NCBI RefSeq assembly: GCF_003086695.1 | Contig: NZ_CP025999.1 | Coordinates: 4,292,344 to 4,356,343, forward strand | DNA length: 64,000 nucleotides | Source of the DNA: Stenotrophomonas sp. SAU14A_NAIMI4_8 | Lineage (GTDB): Bacteria > Pseudomonadota > Gammaproteobacteria > Xanthomonadales > Xanthomonadaceae | Direction of reading: 5' to 3' | Shown here: positions 28,694 through 38,051 of the stretch, piece after piece | Position numbering within the stretch: position 1 is the stretch's first letter | How the letters are laid out: each line of letters begins with the position of its first letter | The notes under the pieces: generated by a model | Told to the model about the DNA's origin: nothing | Databases searched by the model: none | Seen by the model: the letters and a program-made list of their open reading frames with translations, nothing else | Program-made: the position numbers and the translations under genes

Positions 28694-29148
28694 GCCTGTC
28701 CACTCTCCAGATAGGCCATCGAGTCGGCCGGTTCGAACACCGACACGTTGGCAACCGCCCATTCTTCGTCGCCTGCCAGGATGCGGCAGGCGAACATTCC
28801 CAGCCCATTGTCGCCCAACAACTCGCAGCGCGCCTGTACGCGCAGGCGGGTGCCGCTGGGGAAACTGCTGCGTTGGCTGCTGTAGCGGCGGCTGCCGAGC
28901 AGGAAGCCCAGCTGCGGCGGGCGCCCGGCAGTGCGTGCGCGGCACCCCGCCCATGCGGCAATGGCCTGGGCCATGTATTCGATGCCCACCCAGGCCGGAA
29001 TGCCGCCGTCTTCGACGAACAATCCCGCCTCGGGCACGACCAGCTCGGCCTCGATGCCTTCATCGTCCCAGTGCACGATGCGCTCGAGCAGGCACATGTC
29101 CTGGCGGTGCGGCACCACCTCTTCAATGGCGTACAGCGGCCGGCTCAC
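28690..29148 (-). CDS. 3-hydroxyacyl-ACP dehydratase (ApeP-like hotdog protein)
   Basis: 152 aa with a hotdog fold: PHRQDMCLLERIVHWDDEGIEAE near the start, and the helix PAWVGIEYMAQAIAAWAGCRA that in FabZ/FabA-like enzymes carries the active-site acid. The start is GTG 29148, within a GTGA overlap with the upstream ketosynthase stop. It would remove water from the 3-hydroxyacyl-ACP to make each double bond. A second dehydratase domain is fused to the AMP ligase at 38812. Confidence 0.83.
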   Translation of the reverse strand: MSRPLYAIEEVVPHRQDMCLLERIVHWDDEGIEAELVVPEAGLFVEDGGIPAWVGIEYMAQAIAAWAGCRARTAGRPPQLGFLLGSRRYSSQRSSFPSGTRLRVQARCELLGDNGLGMFACRILAGDEEWAVANVSVFEPADSMAYLESGQA

Positions 29149-30329
29149 AGGCGCTCCAGCGCCAGCACGGCGTTGCTGCCACCGAAGGCGAAAGAATTGC
29201 TGAGGGCGCGCCGCGGTGCCTGCGCCGTGCGCGTACCGGGTGCCACCAGCGGCAGCACCGGCAGCGCCGGGTCGGCCACGCCGTCCCACCAGTGCGGCGG
29301 CAGCAGCTGCTGCGGGTTGTCGGCCAGCACGATCCAGCACAGCGCGGCTTCGATCGCGCCGGACGCGCCCAGCGTGTGCCCGGTCAGCGGCTTGGTGGAA
29401 CTGGCCGGCACGGTGGTGCCCAGCACCTGCGCAACCGCCTGGCTTTCCATGGCGTCGTTGTGGCCGGTGGCGGTGCCGTGCAGGTTCACGTAGTCCACCT
29501 CCTGCGCGGCCCAGCCGGCACGCTGCAGGGCCTGCTGCAGCGCGTCGATGGCACCCAGGCCCTGCGGATCGGGTGCGGACATGTGGTGCGCATCGGCCGA
29601 TTCACCCCAGCCGGCCAACCGCACGCCGCCCGGCTCGCGGGTCAGCAGGAACAGTGCGGCGCCTTCGCCGATGTTGATGCCATTGCGGTGCTGCGAGAAC
29701 GGATTGCAGCGCTGCGGCGATACCGATTCCAGTGCGCTGAAGCCGGCCACGGTGAAGCGGCACAGCGAATCGGCGCCGCCGGCGATGACGGCGTCGACAA
29801 CGCCGGTGCGCAGCATGCGCGCGGCCGACATCAGCGCCTTGGCGCTGGACGAACAGGCCGTGGACAACGTCCATGCCGGGCCCTGCGCGCCACTGCGCTG
29901 GCGCACGAACTGGGCGGCGGTGCCCATTTCCTGCTGTGCGTAATCGAAACCTTCGGGCCAGTGGCCCTGCTCGGCGCGGGTGCGCAGCGCCTGTTCGGAT
30001 TCACCGATGCCGGAGGTGCTGGTGCCCAGCACCACCGCCACGCGCGATGCGCCATAGCGGGCAATGGCCGCGGCAACCGACGGCGCGATCTGTGCCAGCG
30101 CCACGTCCAGCAGCGCATTGTTGCGGCCGCGCAGGGCGACCGGCAGATCGTCCAGCGCCGGCAGCGGCGTGCGCACTTCACCCAGCGCCAGGGTCTGCCC
30201 CGGCAGCAGGGTGTGGTTGTCGCTGAGCCCACCGGGGGCGTCGGCGAACAGCGCGGCGGCCACCTCGGCGCGGCCCGCGCCCAGCGCGCAGACCACGCCC
30301 AGGTCGTTCAGGAAAATCGGTGCGGTCAT
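29145..30329 (-). CDS. Beta-ketoacyl-ACP synthase (ApeO-like)
   Basis: 394 aa. The active-site Cys is in TLSTACSSSAKALMSA (about residue 160) and the His residues in NLHGTATGHND and STKPLTGHTLGASGA. In enterobacterial aryl-polyene clusters this type pairs with a chain-length-factor-like partner; the matching partner here is the 42368-43111 product. It overlaps the lipoprotein gene by 4 nt and the dehydratase by 4 nt. Confidence 0.87.
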   Translation of the reverse strand: MTAPIFLNDLGVVCALGAGRAEVAAALFADAPGGLSDNHTLLPGQTLALGEVRTPLPALDDLPVALRGRNNALLDVALAQIAPSVAAAIARYGASRVAVVLGTSTSGIGESEQALRTRAEQGHWPEGFDYAQQEMGTAAQFVRQRSGAQGPAWTLSTACSSSAKALMSAARMLRTGVVDAVIAGGADSLCRFTVAGFSALESVSPQRCNPFSQHRNGINIGEGAALFLLTREPGGVRLAGWGESADAHHMSAPDPQGLGAIDALQQALQRAGWAAQEVDYVNLHGTATGHNDAMESQAVAQVLGTTVPASSTKPLTGHTLGASGAIEAALCWIVLADNPQQLLPPHWWDGVADPALPVLPLVAPGTRTAQAPRRALSNSFAFGGSNAVLALERL

Positions 30330-30883
30330 TCGTGCTGCCCGGCCATGTCGATCGATTCAATGCGCAGGGCGTAGCCCTCGGCGCGGTTGTCCAGTTCCAC
30401 GCTGCCATCGGCGCGGCGCTGCAGCAGCAGCCACACCGTGCCGTCGCGTGAGAGCGTGCGCTGCTGGCCGTCGTCGGCCACCTGCCAGCCCGGCGGCAAT
30501 GCCGCGGCAATCGCGGCGGTCGGCCACAGCGCGAACTGCAGGTCGTCCAGCACGCGTTCGGCACGCACCTGCGGCGGCAGCCACGGCGCGCGCTGCTGGG
30601 TCAGCTGCTGGCCATCCCACTGCAGGCGCACGCCGGTCTGGCCCATGGCCTGCACCGCCAACTGCACCTGCTGGGCATCGGCTTCCAGCAGCGCGTCCAG
30701 GTCGCGCTCGTGGCTGCCGAAACGGAAATGCAACTGCTGCTGCAGCGCCAGCGGCGCCGGCAGACTGGCCGGCGGCAGGCGCAGCGGCGGCAGTTCGACC
30801 AGGGGCCGCGGCATGCGGCTGGCACAGGCGGCCAGCAGCACGCACAGCAGCACGGCGGTGAAACGGACGATCAGGCGCTGCAC
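30326..30883 (-). CDS. DUF3261-type lipoprotein of the aryl-polyene cluster
   Basis: 185 aa. The signal peptide ends in the lipobox LLAAC (Cys at about residue 20), so the protein is lipid-anchored, probably to the outer membrane. The mature part contains RLQWDGQQLTQQRAPWLPPQVRAERVLDDLQFALWP, which matches the DUF3261 lipoproteins found in aryl-polyene operons. Together with the LolA-like and MMPL proteins it probably moves or anchors the polyene lipid at the outer membrane. Confidence 0.78.
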   Translation of the reverse strand: MQRLIVRFTAVLLCVLLAACASRMPRPLVELPPLRLPPASLPAPLALQQQLHFRFGSHERDLDALLEADAQQVQLAVQAMGQTGVRLQWDGQQLTQQRAPWLPPQVRAERVLDDLQFALWPTAAIAAALPPGWQVADDGQQRTLSRDGTVWLLLQRRADGSVELDNRAEGYALRIESIDMAGQHE

Positions 30884-32121
30884 AATTCCTCCAGCACACG
30901 CATACGGCGGCCGCTGTCATCGGCCACGTACGGGTTCTTGGTATCCCACGCATAGCCGGCCAGGATGGAACTGATCATGTCGCGCACGGCAGGCTGCTGG
31001 TCGGGGTGGTAGATGATCTTCTGGAAACCGCCCTGGTACCAGGCTTCGACGAAGCGGCGGAAGGTCTTCACGCCGGCGCGCAGCGGAATGGAGAACTCCG
31101 CTTCCCAATCGACGGTTTCACCGGCGTAGCGGCGCTTCAGGCATTCGCTGGCCAGCTGCGCCGACTTGAAGGCGATGGTGACGCCGGAGGAGAACACCGG
31201 ATCGAGGAACTCGCCGGCATTGCCCAGCAGCGCGTAACCCGGGCCCCACAGCGAGCTGACATTGGCCGAATAGCCGGTGATGCGGCGTACCGGCAGCACC
31301 GCCCATTCGGCGTTGGCCAGCAGCCGGGTCAGGTTCGGGTCTTCGCCCACGATGGCCTGCAGCTTCTGCAGATCGTCGCCCTCGTAGCGTTCGAAGAACG
31401 ACGGTTCGGCCACCACGCCCAACGAGCAGCAGCCGTTGGAGAACGGAATGGTCCAGTACCAGACGTCGATGTGCTCGGGGTGGGTGGTGATCAGGATCTT
31501 GTTGCGGTCGAAATCGGCCTCGGCCGGAATGTTGTCGCGCACGTGGCAGAAGATCGCCCCGCGCACCGGGAAGTTCGACGGCGATTCCAGATCCAGCAGG
31601 CGCGGCAGCAGGCGTGCGAAGCCGGAGGCATCGAGGATGAAGTCGGCCTGGATGCGGTATTCGCTGCCGTCGGGACGGCGCACGCTCACCACCGGCTGCT
31701 CGCCCGGCTCGACCGCCAGCACTTCATCGCCGAAGCGCAGCGTGGTGCCCATGCGCTCGGCGCCACGCGCCAGCACGTTGTCGAAGTCGGCGCGCTGCAC
31801 CTGGTAGGTGGTGCCCCAGCCCGGCGAGAACTTCTGGCGGAAATCGAAGGCGGTGCGCGCTTCGCCGTGCACGAAGGCCGCGCCGTTCTTGTACTGGAAG
31901 CCCGCTTCCACCACGTCCTGCAGCAGGCCGGCCGCTTCGATGTATTCCATGCTCTGCGGCAGCAGGCTTTCACCGATCGAGAAGCGCGGGAACTGCTGGC
32001 GCTCCAGCATCAGCACCTGGCGCCCCTGCTGGCGCAGCATCGCGGCGGCCACCGAACCGGCGGGACCGGCACCGATGATCAGGATTTCAGTACGTTCGAC
32101 AGCATCCACAGCAGTGTTCAT
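30871..32121 (-). CDS. FAD-dependent oxidoreductase (tryptophan-halogenase-like)
   Basis: 416 aa. The N-terminal FAD motif is TEILIIGAGPAGSVAAAMLRQQG (about residues 11-33), with the geranylgeranyl-reductase/halogenase-type FPRFSIGESLLPQSMEYIE after it and GPGYALLGNAGEFLDPVFSSGV as the second FAD motif. Related proteins occur in xanthomonadin clusters. Flavin halogenases need a WxWxIP motif; the equivalent segment here is DVWYWTIPFSNG, close to that motif but not identical. Halogenation is possible but unproven; ring or chain oxidation is the alternative. The gene overlaps the lipoprotein gene by 13 nt. Confidence 0.82.
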   Translation of the reverse strand: MNTAVDAVERTEILIIGAGPAGSVAAAMLRQQGRQVLMLERQQFPRFSIGESLLPQSMEYIEAAGLLQDVVEAGFQYKNGAAFVHGEARTAFDFRQKFSPGWGTTYQVQRADFDNVLARGAERMGTTLRFGDEVLAVEPGEQPVVSVRRPDGSEYRIQADFILDASGFARLLPRLLDLESPSNFPVRGAIFCHVRDNIPAEADFDRNKILITTHPEHIDVWYWTIPFSNGCCSLGVVAEPSFFERYEGDDLQKLQAIVGEDPNLTRLLANAEWAVLPVRRITGYSANVSSLWGPGYALLGNAGEFLDPVFSSGVTIAFKSAQLASECLKRRYAGETVDWEAEFSIPLRAGVKTFRRFVEAWYQGGFQKIIYHPDQQPAVRDMISSILAGYAWDTKNPYVADDSGRRMRVLEELCSA

Positions 32122-32177
32122 CGGGGCGTCCTTGTTGCTCGATCAGGTGGAAAGAAGGGAAAACGGCGGTGCCGGCG

Positions 32178-34553
32178 TCATGCCGGCGGCAGGTCGTGCG
32201 GCGGTGGCCGGAACAGCGGCGAGATCAGCCAGACCAGGCCGATGCCGAACAGCAGGGTGAGCCCGAACGCGCGCAGCGCCGGGGTCTGCGACAGGCCAAG
32301 CAGGCCGAACGACAGCCAGGTGCTGGCCGCGCCCACGCACACCGCCAGCCAGGCACTGGCATCGCCGCGGTGCTCGATCAGGAAGATGCCGTAGTCGATG
32401 CCCATGCCCAGCAACAGCATCAGCGCCAGCACGTTGAACAGCTGCAGCGGCTGCCCGAACAGACCCAGCAGGCCCAGCGTGAGCGCACCGGCAATCAGGG
32501 TGGGTGCGAACACCCGCCACGCCTGGCGGCGGTAGCGCAGCCACAGCGCACCGAACACCAGCGCGATGCCGACCAGCAGCAGGCCGCCCATCAGCTTGCG
32601 GTAGTGGCCCAGCAGCTTGGAGAAATCGGCGGTGCGATCGACCCAGCGCACGCCGGACAGGCCTTCGGCCGCGCCCTGCAGGGTGGCCAGCGCATCGGCA
32701 CGCGACAGGTCGTCGACCATCACCACGCTGACCTTCTGCCCGCCCACGCTGCCCACCCACAGGTGGCGGAACGGCTTGGACGCTGGCGAGGCCAGGAATG
32801 CCTGCGCGGTCAGCGGGCCGGCAGCGAAATCCGGGCGCGGCAGCGGTTCGCCCACCGCTTCGCCCACCGCCGACAACACGCCCGGTTCGACCTTCGCGGT
32901 CAGTGCGGCATCGGCCTGCTGGCGCGCCGGCGACGGCAGCCAATCGCTGATCGCACGGTAGCCACCAATGCGCTTGTCATGGGCCAGCACACGCAGGCGC
33001 TCGGTCAGCGCTTCTTCGCGCTGCAGCAGCTGTGCGTCATCTTCGCCCTGCACCAGGTAGAACTGCGCCGGGCTGGGCATGCCCAGCAACTGGCTCAGGC
33101 GGATCTGTTCGGCCATCAGCGCCGGCGGCGATGACTGCAGGCTGCGCAGATCGTCGTTGCTCTGCAGGCGCGCGATGCCGATGGCCGACAGCGCCAGTGC
33201 GGCCACGATGAACACCGTGACCGGGCGCGTGCCATGCAGGCGCGGGAAGCGCTCCAGGGTGCTGCCCAGCCACTGCGAGAAACGGGTCTGGCGGATGTCA
33301 CCGCCGTCCAGCCACGGGAACCAGAAGATCACCGTCAGGAACGCGGCCGCCAGGCCCACCACCGAGAACAGCGCCATCTGCCGCAGGCCGGGGAACGGGG
33401 CCAGGCCCAGTGCCAGGTAGGCCAGCGCGCTGGTCAGCAGGGCCAGCCACAGGCCGGGCAGCAGGTGCCGCAGCAGCTTCCAGCGGCGGTCCGCCGGTTC
33501 GGCCTGGCGCGAGGCAAACCAGTGGATGCCGTAGTCCTCGGCCACGCCCACCAGCGATGCACCGAACACCAGGGTCAGCACGTGTACCTTGCCGAACACC
33601 AGCACGGTGACCGCCAGCGCCACGCCACAGCCGATCAGCAGCGAGGCGGCCACCAGCAGGATCGGGCGCAGCGAACGGAACGCCAGCCAGACCAGCAGCA
33701 GCACGGCGGCCAGCGAGCCCCAGCCGATGGTGTTGATTTCCTGGTTGGCCTGTACGGCCGCCGCTTCGGCATGCAGCGGCACGCCGGCGTGCAGGATCTC
33801 CAGATCCGGCGCCGCGGCCTTGGCGGCCTGGCCGGCACGTTCCAGCAGGCCATCGATATGACGCTCGCCATCGAGCTGGAACGCCGAACCCGGCGTATCG
33901 AACTGCAGCGCGGCCCAATGCTTGCCTTCGGCTTCCAGCAGGCCATCATCGCCCAGGCGCAGGCCCGAGCCCTGTGCCTGCTGCTGCCACCACTTCGGCC
34001 ACAGCGACAGCGGGTCCTGCCGCCAATCGGTCAACCGCGGTGCGCCCATCGGGCCATACAACGCGCCCAAGGCCTGTTCGGCCAGCGCGCCCGGTTCGGC
34101 CTGCTGCAACTGTTCGCGCTGGCCTGGGGTCAGCAGGCGGTCGCGGTACGGCGCGTAGAACGCGCGCGCTTCATCGAACCAGCCTTCGATCGAACCACTG
34201 GGCACCAGCAGCCCGTTGTCGGCATCGCCGGCCATCGCCTTGGCGAAGGCGGCCTGCGCGCGCTTGGCGGCGCCGCCATCGGTACTGCCCAGCAGCACCA
34301 CCACCTGGCGCGAGCTGCCGTCGGCAATGCGCCGGGTGACATCGCTCAACAGGCGATCGTGTGCATCCTGCGGCAACAGCGCCAGGATGTCGGTGTCGAT
34401 CCGCGACTGTTCGCTCCACAGCCGCCACTGCTGCACGCCCAGCACCAGCAGCACCAGCAGCCAGGCAATGCCCAGCCAGTGCCACCAGCGGCGCAGGCGG
34501 TCCGCTCCGTTCGCGCTACCCAGATCAGTCAAAGCGGCGCGCCTCGTCGGCAT
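32178..34553 (-). CDS. MMPL/RND-family exporter of the aryl-polyene cluster
   Basis: 791 aa with about 12 membrane segments in two halves. TM1 at about residues 28-45 is followed by a large periplasmic domain, then a 5-6 helix bundle (LLVWLAFRSLRPILLVAASLLIGCGVALAV); this repeats in the second half (LLVGIALVFGALWLRY, LLLGMGIDYGIFLIEHRG). Such single-subunit RND/MMPL proteins export lipids; here the likely cargo is the aryl-polyene. ATG 34553 overlaps the LolA-like gene by 29 nt. A TTG at 34532 with GAGG upstream is an alternative start. Confidence 0.85.
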   Translation of the reverse strand: MPTRRAALTDLGSANGADRLRRWWHWLGIAWLLVLLVLGVQQWRLWSEQSRIDTDILALLPQDAHDRLLSDVTRRIADGSSRQVVVLLGSTDGGAAKRAQAAFAKAMAGDADNGLLVPSGSIEGWFDEARAFYAPYRDRLLTPGQREQLQQAEPGALAEQALGALYGPMGAPRLTDWRQDPLSLWPKWWQQQAQGSGLRLGDDGLLEAEGKHWAALQFDTPGSAFQLDGERHIDGLLERAGQAAKAAAPDLEILHAGVPLHAEAAAVQANQEINTIGWGSLAAVLLLVWLAFRSLRPILLVAASLLIGCGVALAVTVLVFGKVHVLTLVFGASLVGVAEDYGIHWFASRQAEPADRRWKLLRHLLPGLWLALLTSALAYLALGLAPFPGLRQMALFSVVGLAAAFLTVIFWFPWLDGGDIRQTRFSQWLGSTLERFPRLHGTRPVTVFIVAALALSAIGIARLQSNDDLRSLQSSPPALMAEQIRLSQLLGMPSPAQFYLVQGEDDAQLLQREEALTERLRVLAHDKRIGGYRAISDWLPSPARQQADAALTAKVEPGVLSAVGEAVGEPLPRPDFAAGPLTAQAFLASPASKPFRHLWVGSVGGQKVSVVMVDDLSRADALATLQGAAEGLSGVRWVDRTADFSKLLGHYRKLMGGLLLVGIALVFGALWLRYRRQAWRVFAPTLIAGALTLGLLGLFGQPLQLFNVLALMLLLGMGIDYGIFLIEHRGDASAWLAVCVGAASTWLSFGLLGLSQTPALRAFGLTLLFGIGLVWLISPLFRPPPHDLPPA

Positions 34554-35154
34554 TCAGCGTGGCCGGTGCTTCGCTCAACGCGTTGAACTGGATCTGCGTG
34601 CGGTCCTTGTTGGCCTCCACGATCTGCACCTGGCGCACGTAGCGGTCGCCCTGCAGGGTCAGCGATTCGAAAGCCTTGGCCAGCATCGCCGACTTCGGGG
34701 TCAGCTTCAGCGTCCAGCCCTGCCCTTCGCGGCTGGCCTGCACGTTGAACTGGCTGGACAGCGCCTGCACGTCACCGCTCATCAGCGCGAACATGATCGC
34801 GTTCACCGAGCGCATGGCCGGCTGCTGCCGCGCATCCAGTTCGACCCGGGTGCTGCCGTCGCGCTGGCGGCTGAGGATGCGGTCGGCGGTGACCACCACT
34901 TCCGAGGGGAACGGCTTGAGCGTGGTCCAGATGACGCCGTGCTGGCGCGCGACCACGAACTGGCCCTGCGAACGCAGCGGGTTCTTGAAGCCGCTGACCT
35001 GCTTTTCCTGGGTGAACTGGCCACGCAGTACGTCCGGCCGCGCCACCGCCTGGGTGATCGCATCCACCGCCGGGTCGGCGGCCTGGGCCAGCGGCGCAGC
35101 GGCCAGCAGCAGCGCGCACAGCAGCGCGCGCGGAACGGTGAACAGGGTCTTCAT
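34525..35154 (-). CDS. LolA-like periplasmic lipid carrier
   Basis: 209 aa. The signal peptide covers residues 1-26 (ALLCALLLAAAPLAQA). The mature part has the LolA opening: AVARPDVLRGQFTQEKQVSGFKNPLRSQGQFVVARQHGVIWTTLKPF. LolA-family proteins carry lipidated cargo across the periplasm; cluster-encoded members probably serve the aryl-polyene lipid rather than lipoproteins. It overlaps the thioesterase gene by 4 nt (ATGA). Confidence 0.85.
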   Translation of the reverse strand: MKTLFTVPRALLCALLLAAAPLAQAADPAVDAITQAVARPDVLRGQFTQEKQVSGFKNPLRSQGQFVVARQHGVIWTTLKPFPSEVVVTADRILSRQRDGSTRVELDARQQPAMRSVNAIMFALMSGDVQALSSQFNVQASREGQGWTLKLTPKSAMLAKAFESLTLQGDRYVRQVQIVEANKDRTQIQFNALSEAPATLNADEARRFD

Positions 35155-35582
35155 GGTGCAGGCACTCCCAGGCGCTGCCACAGCACCGGCGGGCACTGGT
35201 ACAGCATTTCCTTGCTGGTCGCGTCCACCGCGACCTGGATGGTCATTGCACGGGTCAAGCGCTGGCCGCTGCCCGCATCGAAGATTTCGTACTCGATCTT
35301 CAGCCGGTTCTCCCATTCCACGATGCGCGCCACGATGCGCAGCGGCTGGTTGAACAGCAGCGGGCGCACGTACTTCACCCGCGCATCGACCACCGGCCAC
35401 AGGTAGCCCGATTCGAGCATCTGCGGGTAGTCGTAGTCGTAGCGGCCGAGCAGCGCGCAGCGCGCGATCTCGAAATACTTGAAGTAGTTGCCGTGCCAGA
35501 CCACGTTCATCGGATCGCAGTCATGGAAGGCAGGGGTCAGGGTGATTTCCCCGACCAGTTCCGTGTGTTCATTCACCGGCAT
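35151..35582 (-). CDS. 4HBT-type acyl thioesterase
   Basis: 143 aa hotdog protein with the 4-hydroxybenzoyl-CoA thioesterase motif in HDCDPMNVVWHGNYFKYFEIARCALL; the Asp in that motif is the usual catalytic residue. It probably releases the polyene or a starter acid from ACP or CoA, or hydrolyses stalled chains. Its start overlaps the ammonia-lyase gene end by 14 nt. Confidence 0.83.
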   Translation of the reverse strand: MPVNEHTELVGEITLTPAFHDCDPMNVVWHGNYFKYFEIARCALLGRYDYDYPQMLESGYLWPVVDARVKYVRPLLFNQPLRIVARIVEWENRLKIEYEIFDAGSGQRLTRAMTIQVAVDATSKEMLYQCPPVLWQRLGVPAP

Positions 35583-37119
35583 ACAGTTCCCAGCGTTGCG
35601 CGCGGATCTCCACCAGCAGTTCCCGCAGTTCGCGATCCAGCGCGCGGTCTTCTTCAACCAGGGCGATGCGCTGCCCCAGGTCGGCGTACATGTCGGCCAG
35701 ACTGCCATGCAGCTGCGCGTTCAGGCCAACCCGTTCGCGCAGGGCCAGGCCCTGGCGGGCGGCGATCAGCATGGCCGCCACCACCTGCTCGGTCAGTTCG
35801 ATCACGCGCAGGCAGTCGCGCGCGGCGATGGTGCCCATGCTGACCTTGTCCTGGTTGTGGCATTCGGTGGAACGCGAGAACACGCTGGCCGGCATGGTCT
35901 GCTTCAGGGCTTCGGCGGTCCACGCCGACACGCTGATCTGCAGCGCCTTCAGGCCATGGTTGATGGCCGCACGCGGGCCGGTGGCTGCCGACAGGTTGGC
36001 CGGCAGGCCGTGGTTGTAGCGGGCGTCGACCACCAGCGCCAGCTGCCGGTCCAGCAGGTCGGCGACGTTGGCCACGGTGTTCTTCAGCGTATCCATCGCC
36101 AGCGCGATGTGGCCACCATAGAAGTGACCGCCATGCAGGATGCGCTCGCCGTCGGCATCGATCAGCGGGTTGTCGTTGGCGCTGTTCAGTTCGGTTTCGA
36201 TCAGCTGGCGCAGGAACGGCAGGCTGTCTTCCAGCACACCGATCACGTGCGGCGCACAGCGCAGCGAATAGCGGTCCTGCAGGCGCTGTTCGTTGCGTGG
36301 CGGGCGCTCGCTGTGCAGGTCGCTGCGCAGGCGCGCGGCAATGCGACTCTGGCCGGGGTGCGGCTTGGCGGCGAACAGGGTTTCATCGAAGTGGTGCGCG
36401 TTGCCGTCGCTGGACAACACGTTGAAGGCAGTCAGGCGCGTGGCCATGCGGGCCAGGTAGTCGGCGCGCTGCCAGGCCAGGCAGGCCAGGCCGGTCATCA
36501 CCGCGGTGCCGTTCATGATCGCCAGGCCTTCCTTCGGGCGCAGCTTCAGCGGGGTCATGCCGATCTTCGCCAGCACCGGACCGGCCGCCTGTACCTGGCC
36601 TTCGAACAGCACCTCGCGCTCGCCACACAGCACGGCGGCCACGTACGAAAGCGGGGTCAGGTCACCACTGGCGCCGACCGAGCCTTCGGCCGGGACCAGC
36701 GGCAGCACGTCGTGCTGCAGCAGGGTGGCCAGGCCTTCCAGCAGCGGCACGCTGACGCCGGACATGCCACGCACCAGCGAGGCCAGGCGCGCGGCCAGCA
36801 CGGCACGCGTTTCCGCCGGGTCCAGGTAACGGCCCAGGCCGCAGCCGTGGTAGGTGTACAGGTGGTGCGGCAGCTCGGCCACCAGCGCCGGCGGAATGTT
36901 CACCGTGCACGAATCACCGTAGCCGGTGGTCACGCCATAGATCACCCCATCCTCGCGCAGCAGGCGGTCGAGGAAATCGGCGCCGCGCTGGATATGCGCG
37001 CGGAACGCGGGCGCCTCACTCAGGGCGGCCTCGCACTGGCGCTGGGCCAGCGCCACCACGTCTTCAATGGTCAGCGGTGCATCACCGAAACGGCATACGG
37101 GTACGGCGTCAGTCGTCAT
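35569..37119 (-). CDS. MIO-type aromatic amino acid ammonia-lyase (HAL/TAL-like)
   Basis: 516 aa, full length for the HAL/TAL family. The MIO prosthetic group forms from Ala-Ser-Gly in SVGASGDLTPLSYVAA (about residue 150). Other family motifs: IYGVTTGYGDSC (catalytic Tyr), NGTAVMTG, QDRYSLRCAPHVIG and NSANDNPL. The selectivity loop reads HHLYTYHGCGLG: it aligns a Tyr-His pair with Ser-His of histidine lyases and His-Leu of bacterial tyrosine lyases. The substrate is therefore uncertain. No hut genes are near, and the setting implies that it makes the aryl starter acid (a cinnamate or coumarate type). Confidence 0.85.
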   Translation of the reverse strand: MTTDAVPVCRFGDAPLTIEDVVALAQRQCEAALSEAPAFRAHIQRGADFLDRLLREDGVIYGVTTGYGDSCTVNIPPALVAELPHHLYTYHGCGLGRYLDPAETRAVLAARLASLVRGMSGVSVPLLEGLATLLQHDVLPLVPAEGSVGASGDLTPLSYVAAVLCGEREVLFEGQVQAAGPVLAKIGMTPLKLRPKEGLAIMNGTAVMTGLACLAWQRADYLARMATRLTAFNVLSSDGNAHHFDETLFAAKPHPGQSRIAARLRSDLHSERPPRNEQRLQDRYSLRCAPHVIGVLEDSLPFLRQLIETELNSANDNPLIDADGERILHGGHFYGGHIALAMDTLKNTVANVADLLDRQLALVVDARYNHGLPANLSAATGPRAAINHGLKALQISVSAWTAEALKQTMPASVFSRSTECHNQDKVSMGTIAARDCLRVIELTEQVVAAMLIAARQGLALRERVGLNAQLHGSLADMYADLGQRIALVEEDRALDRELRELLVEIRAQRWELYAGE

Positions 37120-38050
37120 GGGGGGCCTGATCCCAGAAGGGGAAGAAATTGAACCAGTCCAACGGGGACTGGATGACCTGGAGTTCCAGCCAGCGCGCGA
37201 AGCGCTGCGCCTGTTCGGCCAGGGCGGCATCACGCGAGCCGCGCGGCAGCACCACGCGTTCGGCGAACTGTTCAAACGCCACGCGATAGCCATCGCCATC
37301 GTGCAGGCAGGACATGGTGTACACCGGGCAGGCCAGCGCAGAGGCCAGCACGTAGGCACCGATCGGGAACGGCGCGCGGTGGCCCAGGAAATCGGCCATC
37401 ACGCTGCGCCCGCCCTGCACCGGCACGCGGTCGCCGACGATGGCCACGAAGCCACCGGAAGCAACCTTGTCGGCCAGCATCATCGCTGTGGCCGGGCCCA
37501 TTTCGGTCACTTGCACCAGCTCCACCGCGGCCAGCGGGTCCAGCCGCTGCAGCAGGCGGTTGAAGCGCTGCGCATGGGCGGTGTGCACCAGCACGGTAAT
37601 GCGGAAGCCGGGCACCTGTTCGGCCAGCACCTGGCACAGTTCCAGGCAGCCGATATGCGCGGTCAGGATCAGGCCGCCTTCGCGGCGCGCGATCTTGCCC
37701 AGCACCAGGTCGCGCTGCAGGTGGATGCGTTCGGGCGGGTAGCGCCCGCCCAGGCCCAGCAGCTTGTCCAGCAGCGTATCGGCGAAGCTGAAGAAGTGGC
37801 GCAGGCTGTCGCGCCAGGTGGGCGCATGGCCCAGCGCACCGCTGTGCGCCTGCAGCCGCTGCAGGTACTGCATCGACGCCTGGCGGCCGACCCGGTTGCC
37901 CAGCCAGTGGCAGGCCACCACCGGCCACACGCACAGGTGGAACGGCCAGCGCCCGAACCAGCGGTGCACCCAGCAGAGGAACAGCACACCGGCCACCGAG
38001 GTGGATTCGCCGATGTCGGCCCAATGCGGTGCGTCCTGCGTGCGCGCCAT
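37109..38050 (-). CDS. LpxL/HtrB-like acyltransferase
   Basis: 313 aa. One N-terminal hydrophobic anchor (SVAGVLFLCWVHRWFGRWPFHLCVW) precedes an acyltransferase domain with the weak HX4-5E-like region LTAHIGCLELCQVL (about residue 135) and GDRVPVQGGRSVMADFLGHRAPFP. The family transfers acyl chains from ACP to lipid or sugar acceptors; here it likely attaches the polyene or a fatty acid to the glycolipid anchor. It overlaps the lyase gene by 11 nt. Confidence 0.83.
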   Translation of the reverse strand: MARTQDAPHWADIGESTSVAGVLFLCWVHRWFGRWPFHLCVWPVVACHWLGNRVGRQASMQYLQRLQAHSGALGHAPTWRDSLRHFFSFADTLLDKLLGLGGRYPPERIHLQRDLVLGKIARREGGLILTAHIGCLELCQVLAEQVPGFRITVLVHTAHAQRFNRLLQRLDPLAAVELVQVTEMGPATAMMLADKVASGGFVAIVGDRVPVQGGRSVMADFLGHRAPFPIGAYVLASALACPVYTMSCLHDGDGYRVAFEQFAERVVLPRGSRDAALAEQAQRFARWLELQVIQSPLDWFNFFPFWDQAPHDD

Positions 38051-38051
38051 G

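Noticed and set aside
35569..37119. Histidine utilisation (hutH) locus
   Set aside because: No hutU, hutI, hutG or hutC neighbours. The gene overlaps aryl-polyene genes on both sides, and its selectivity loop differs from HutH.
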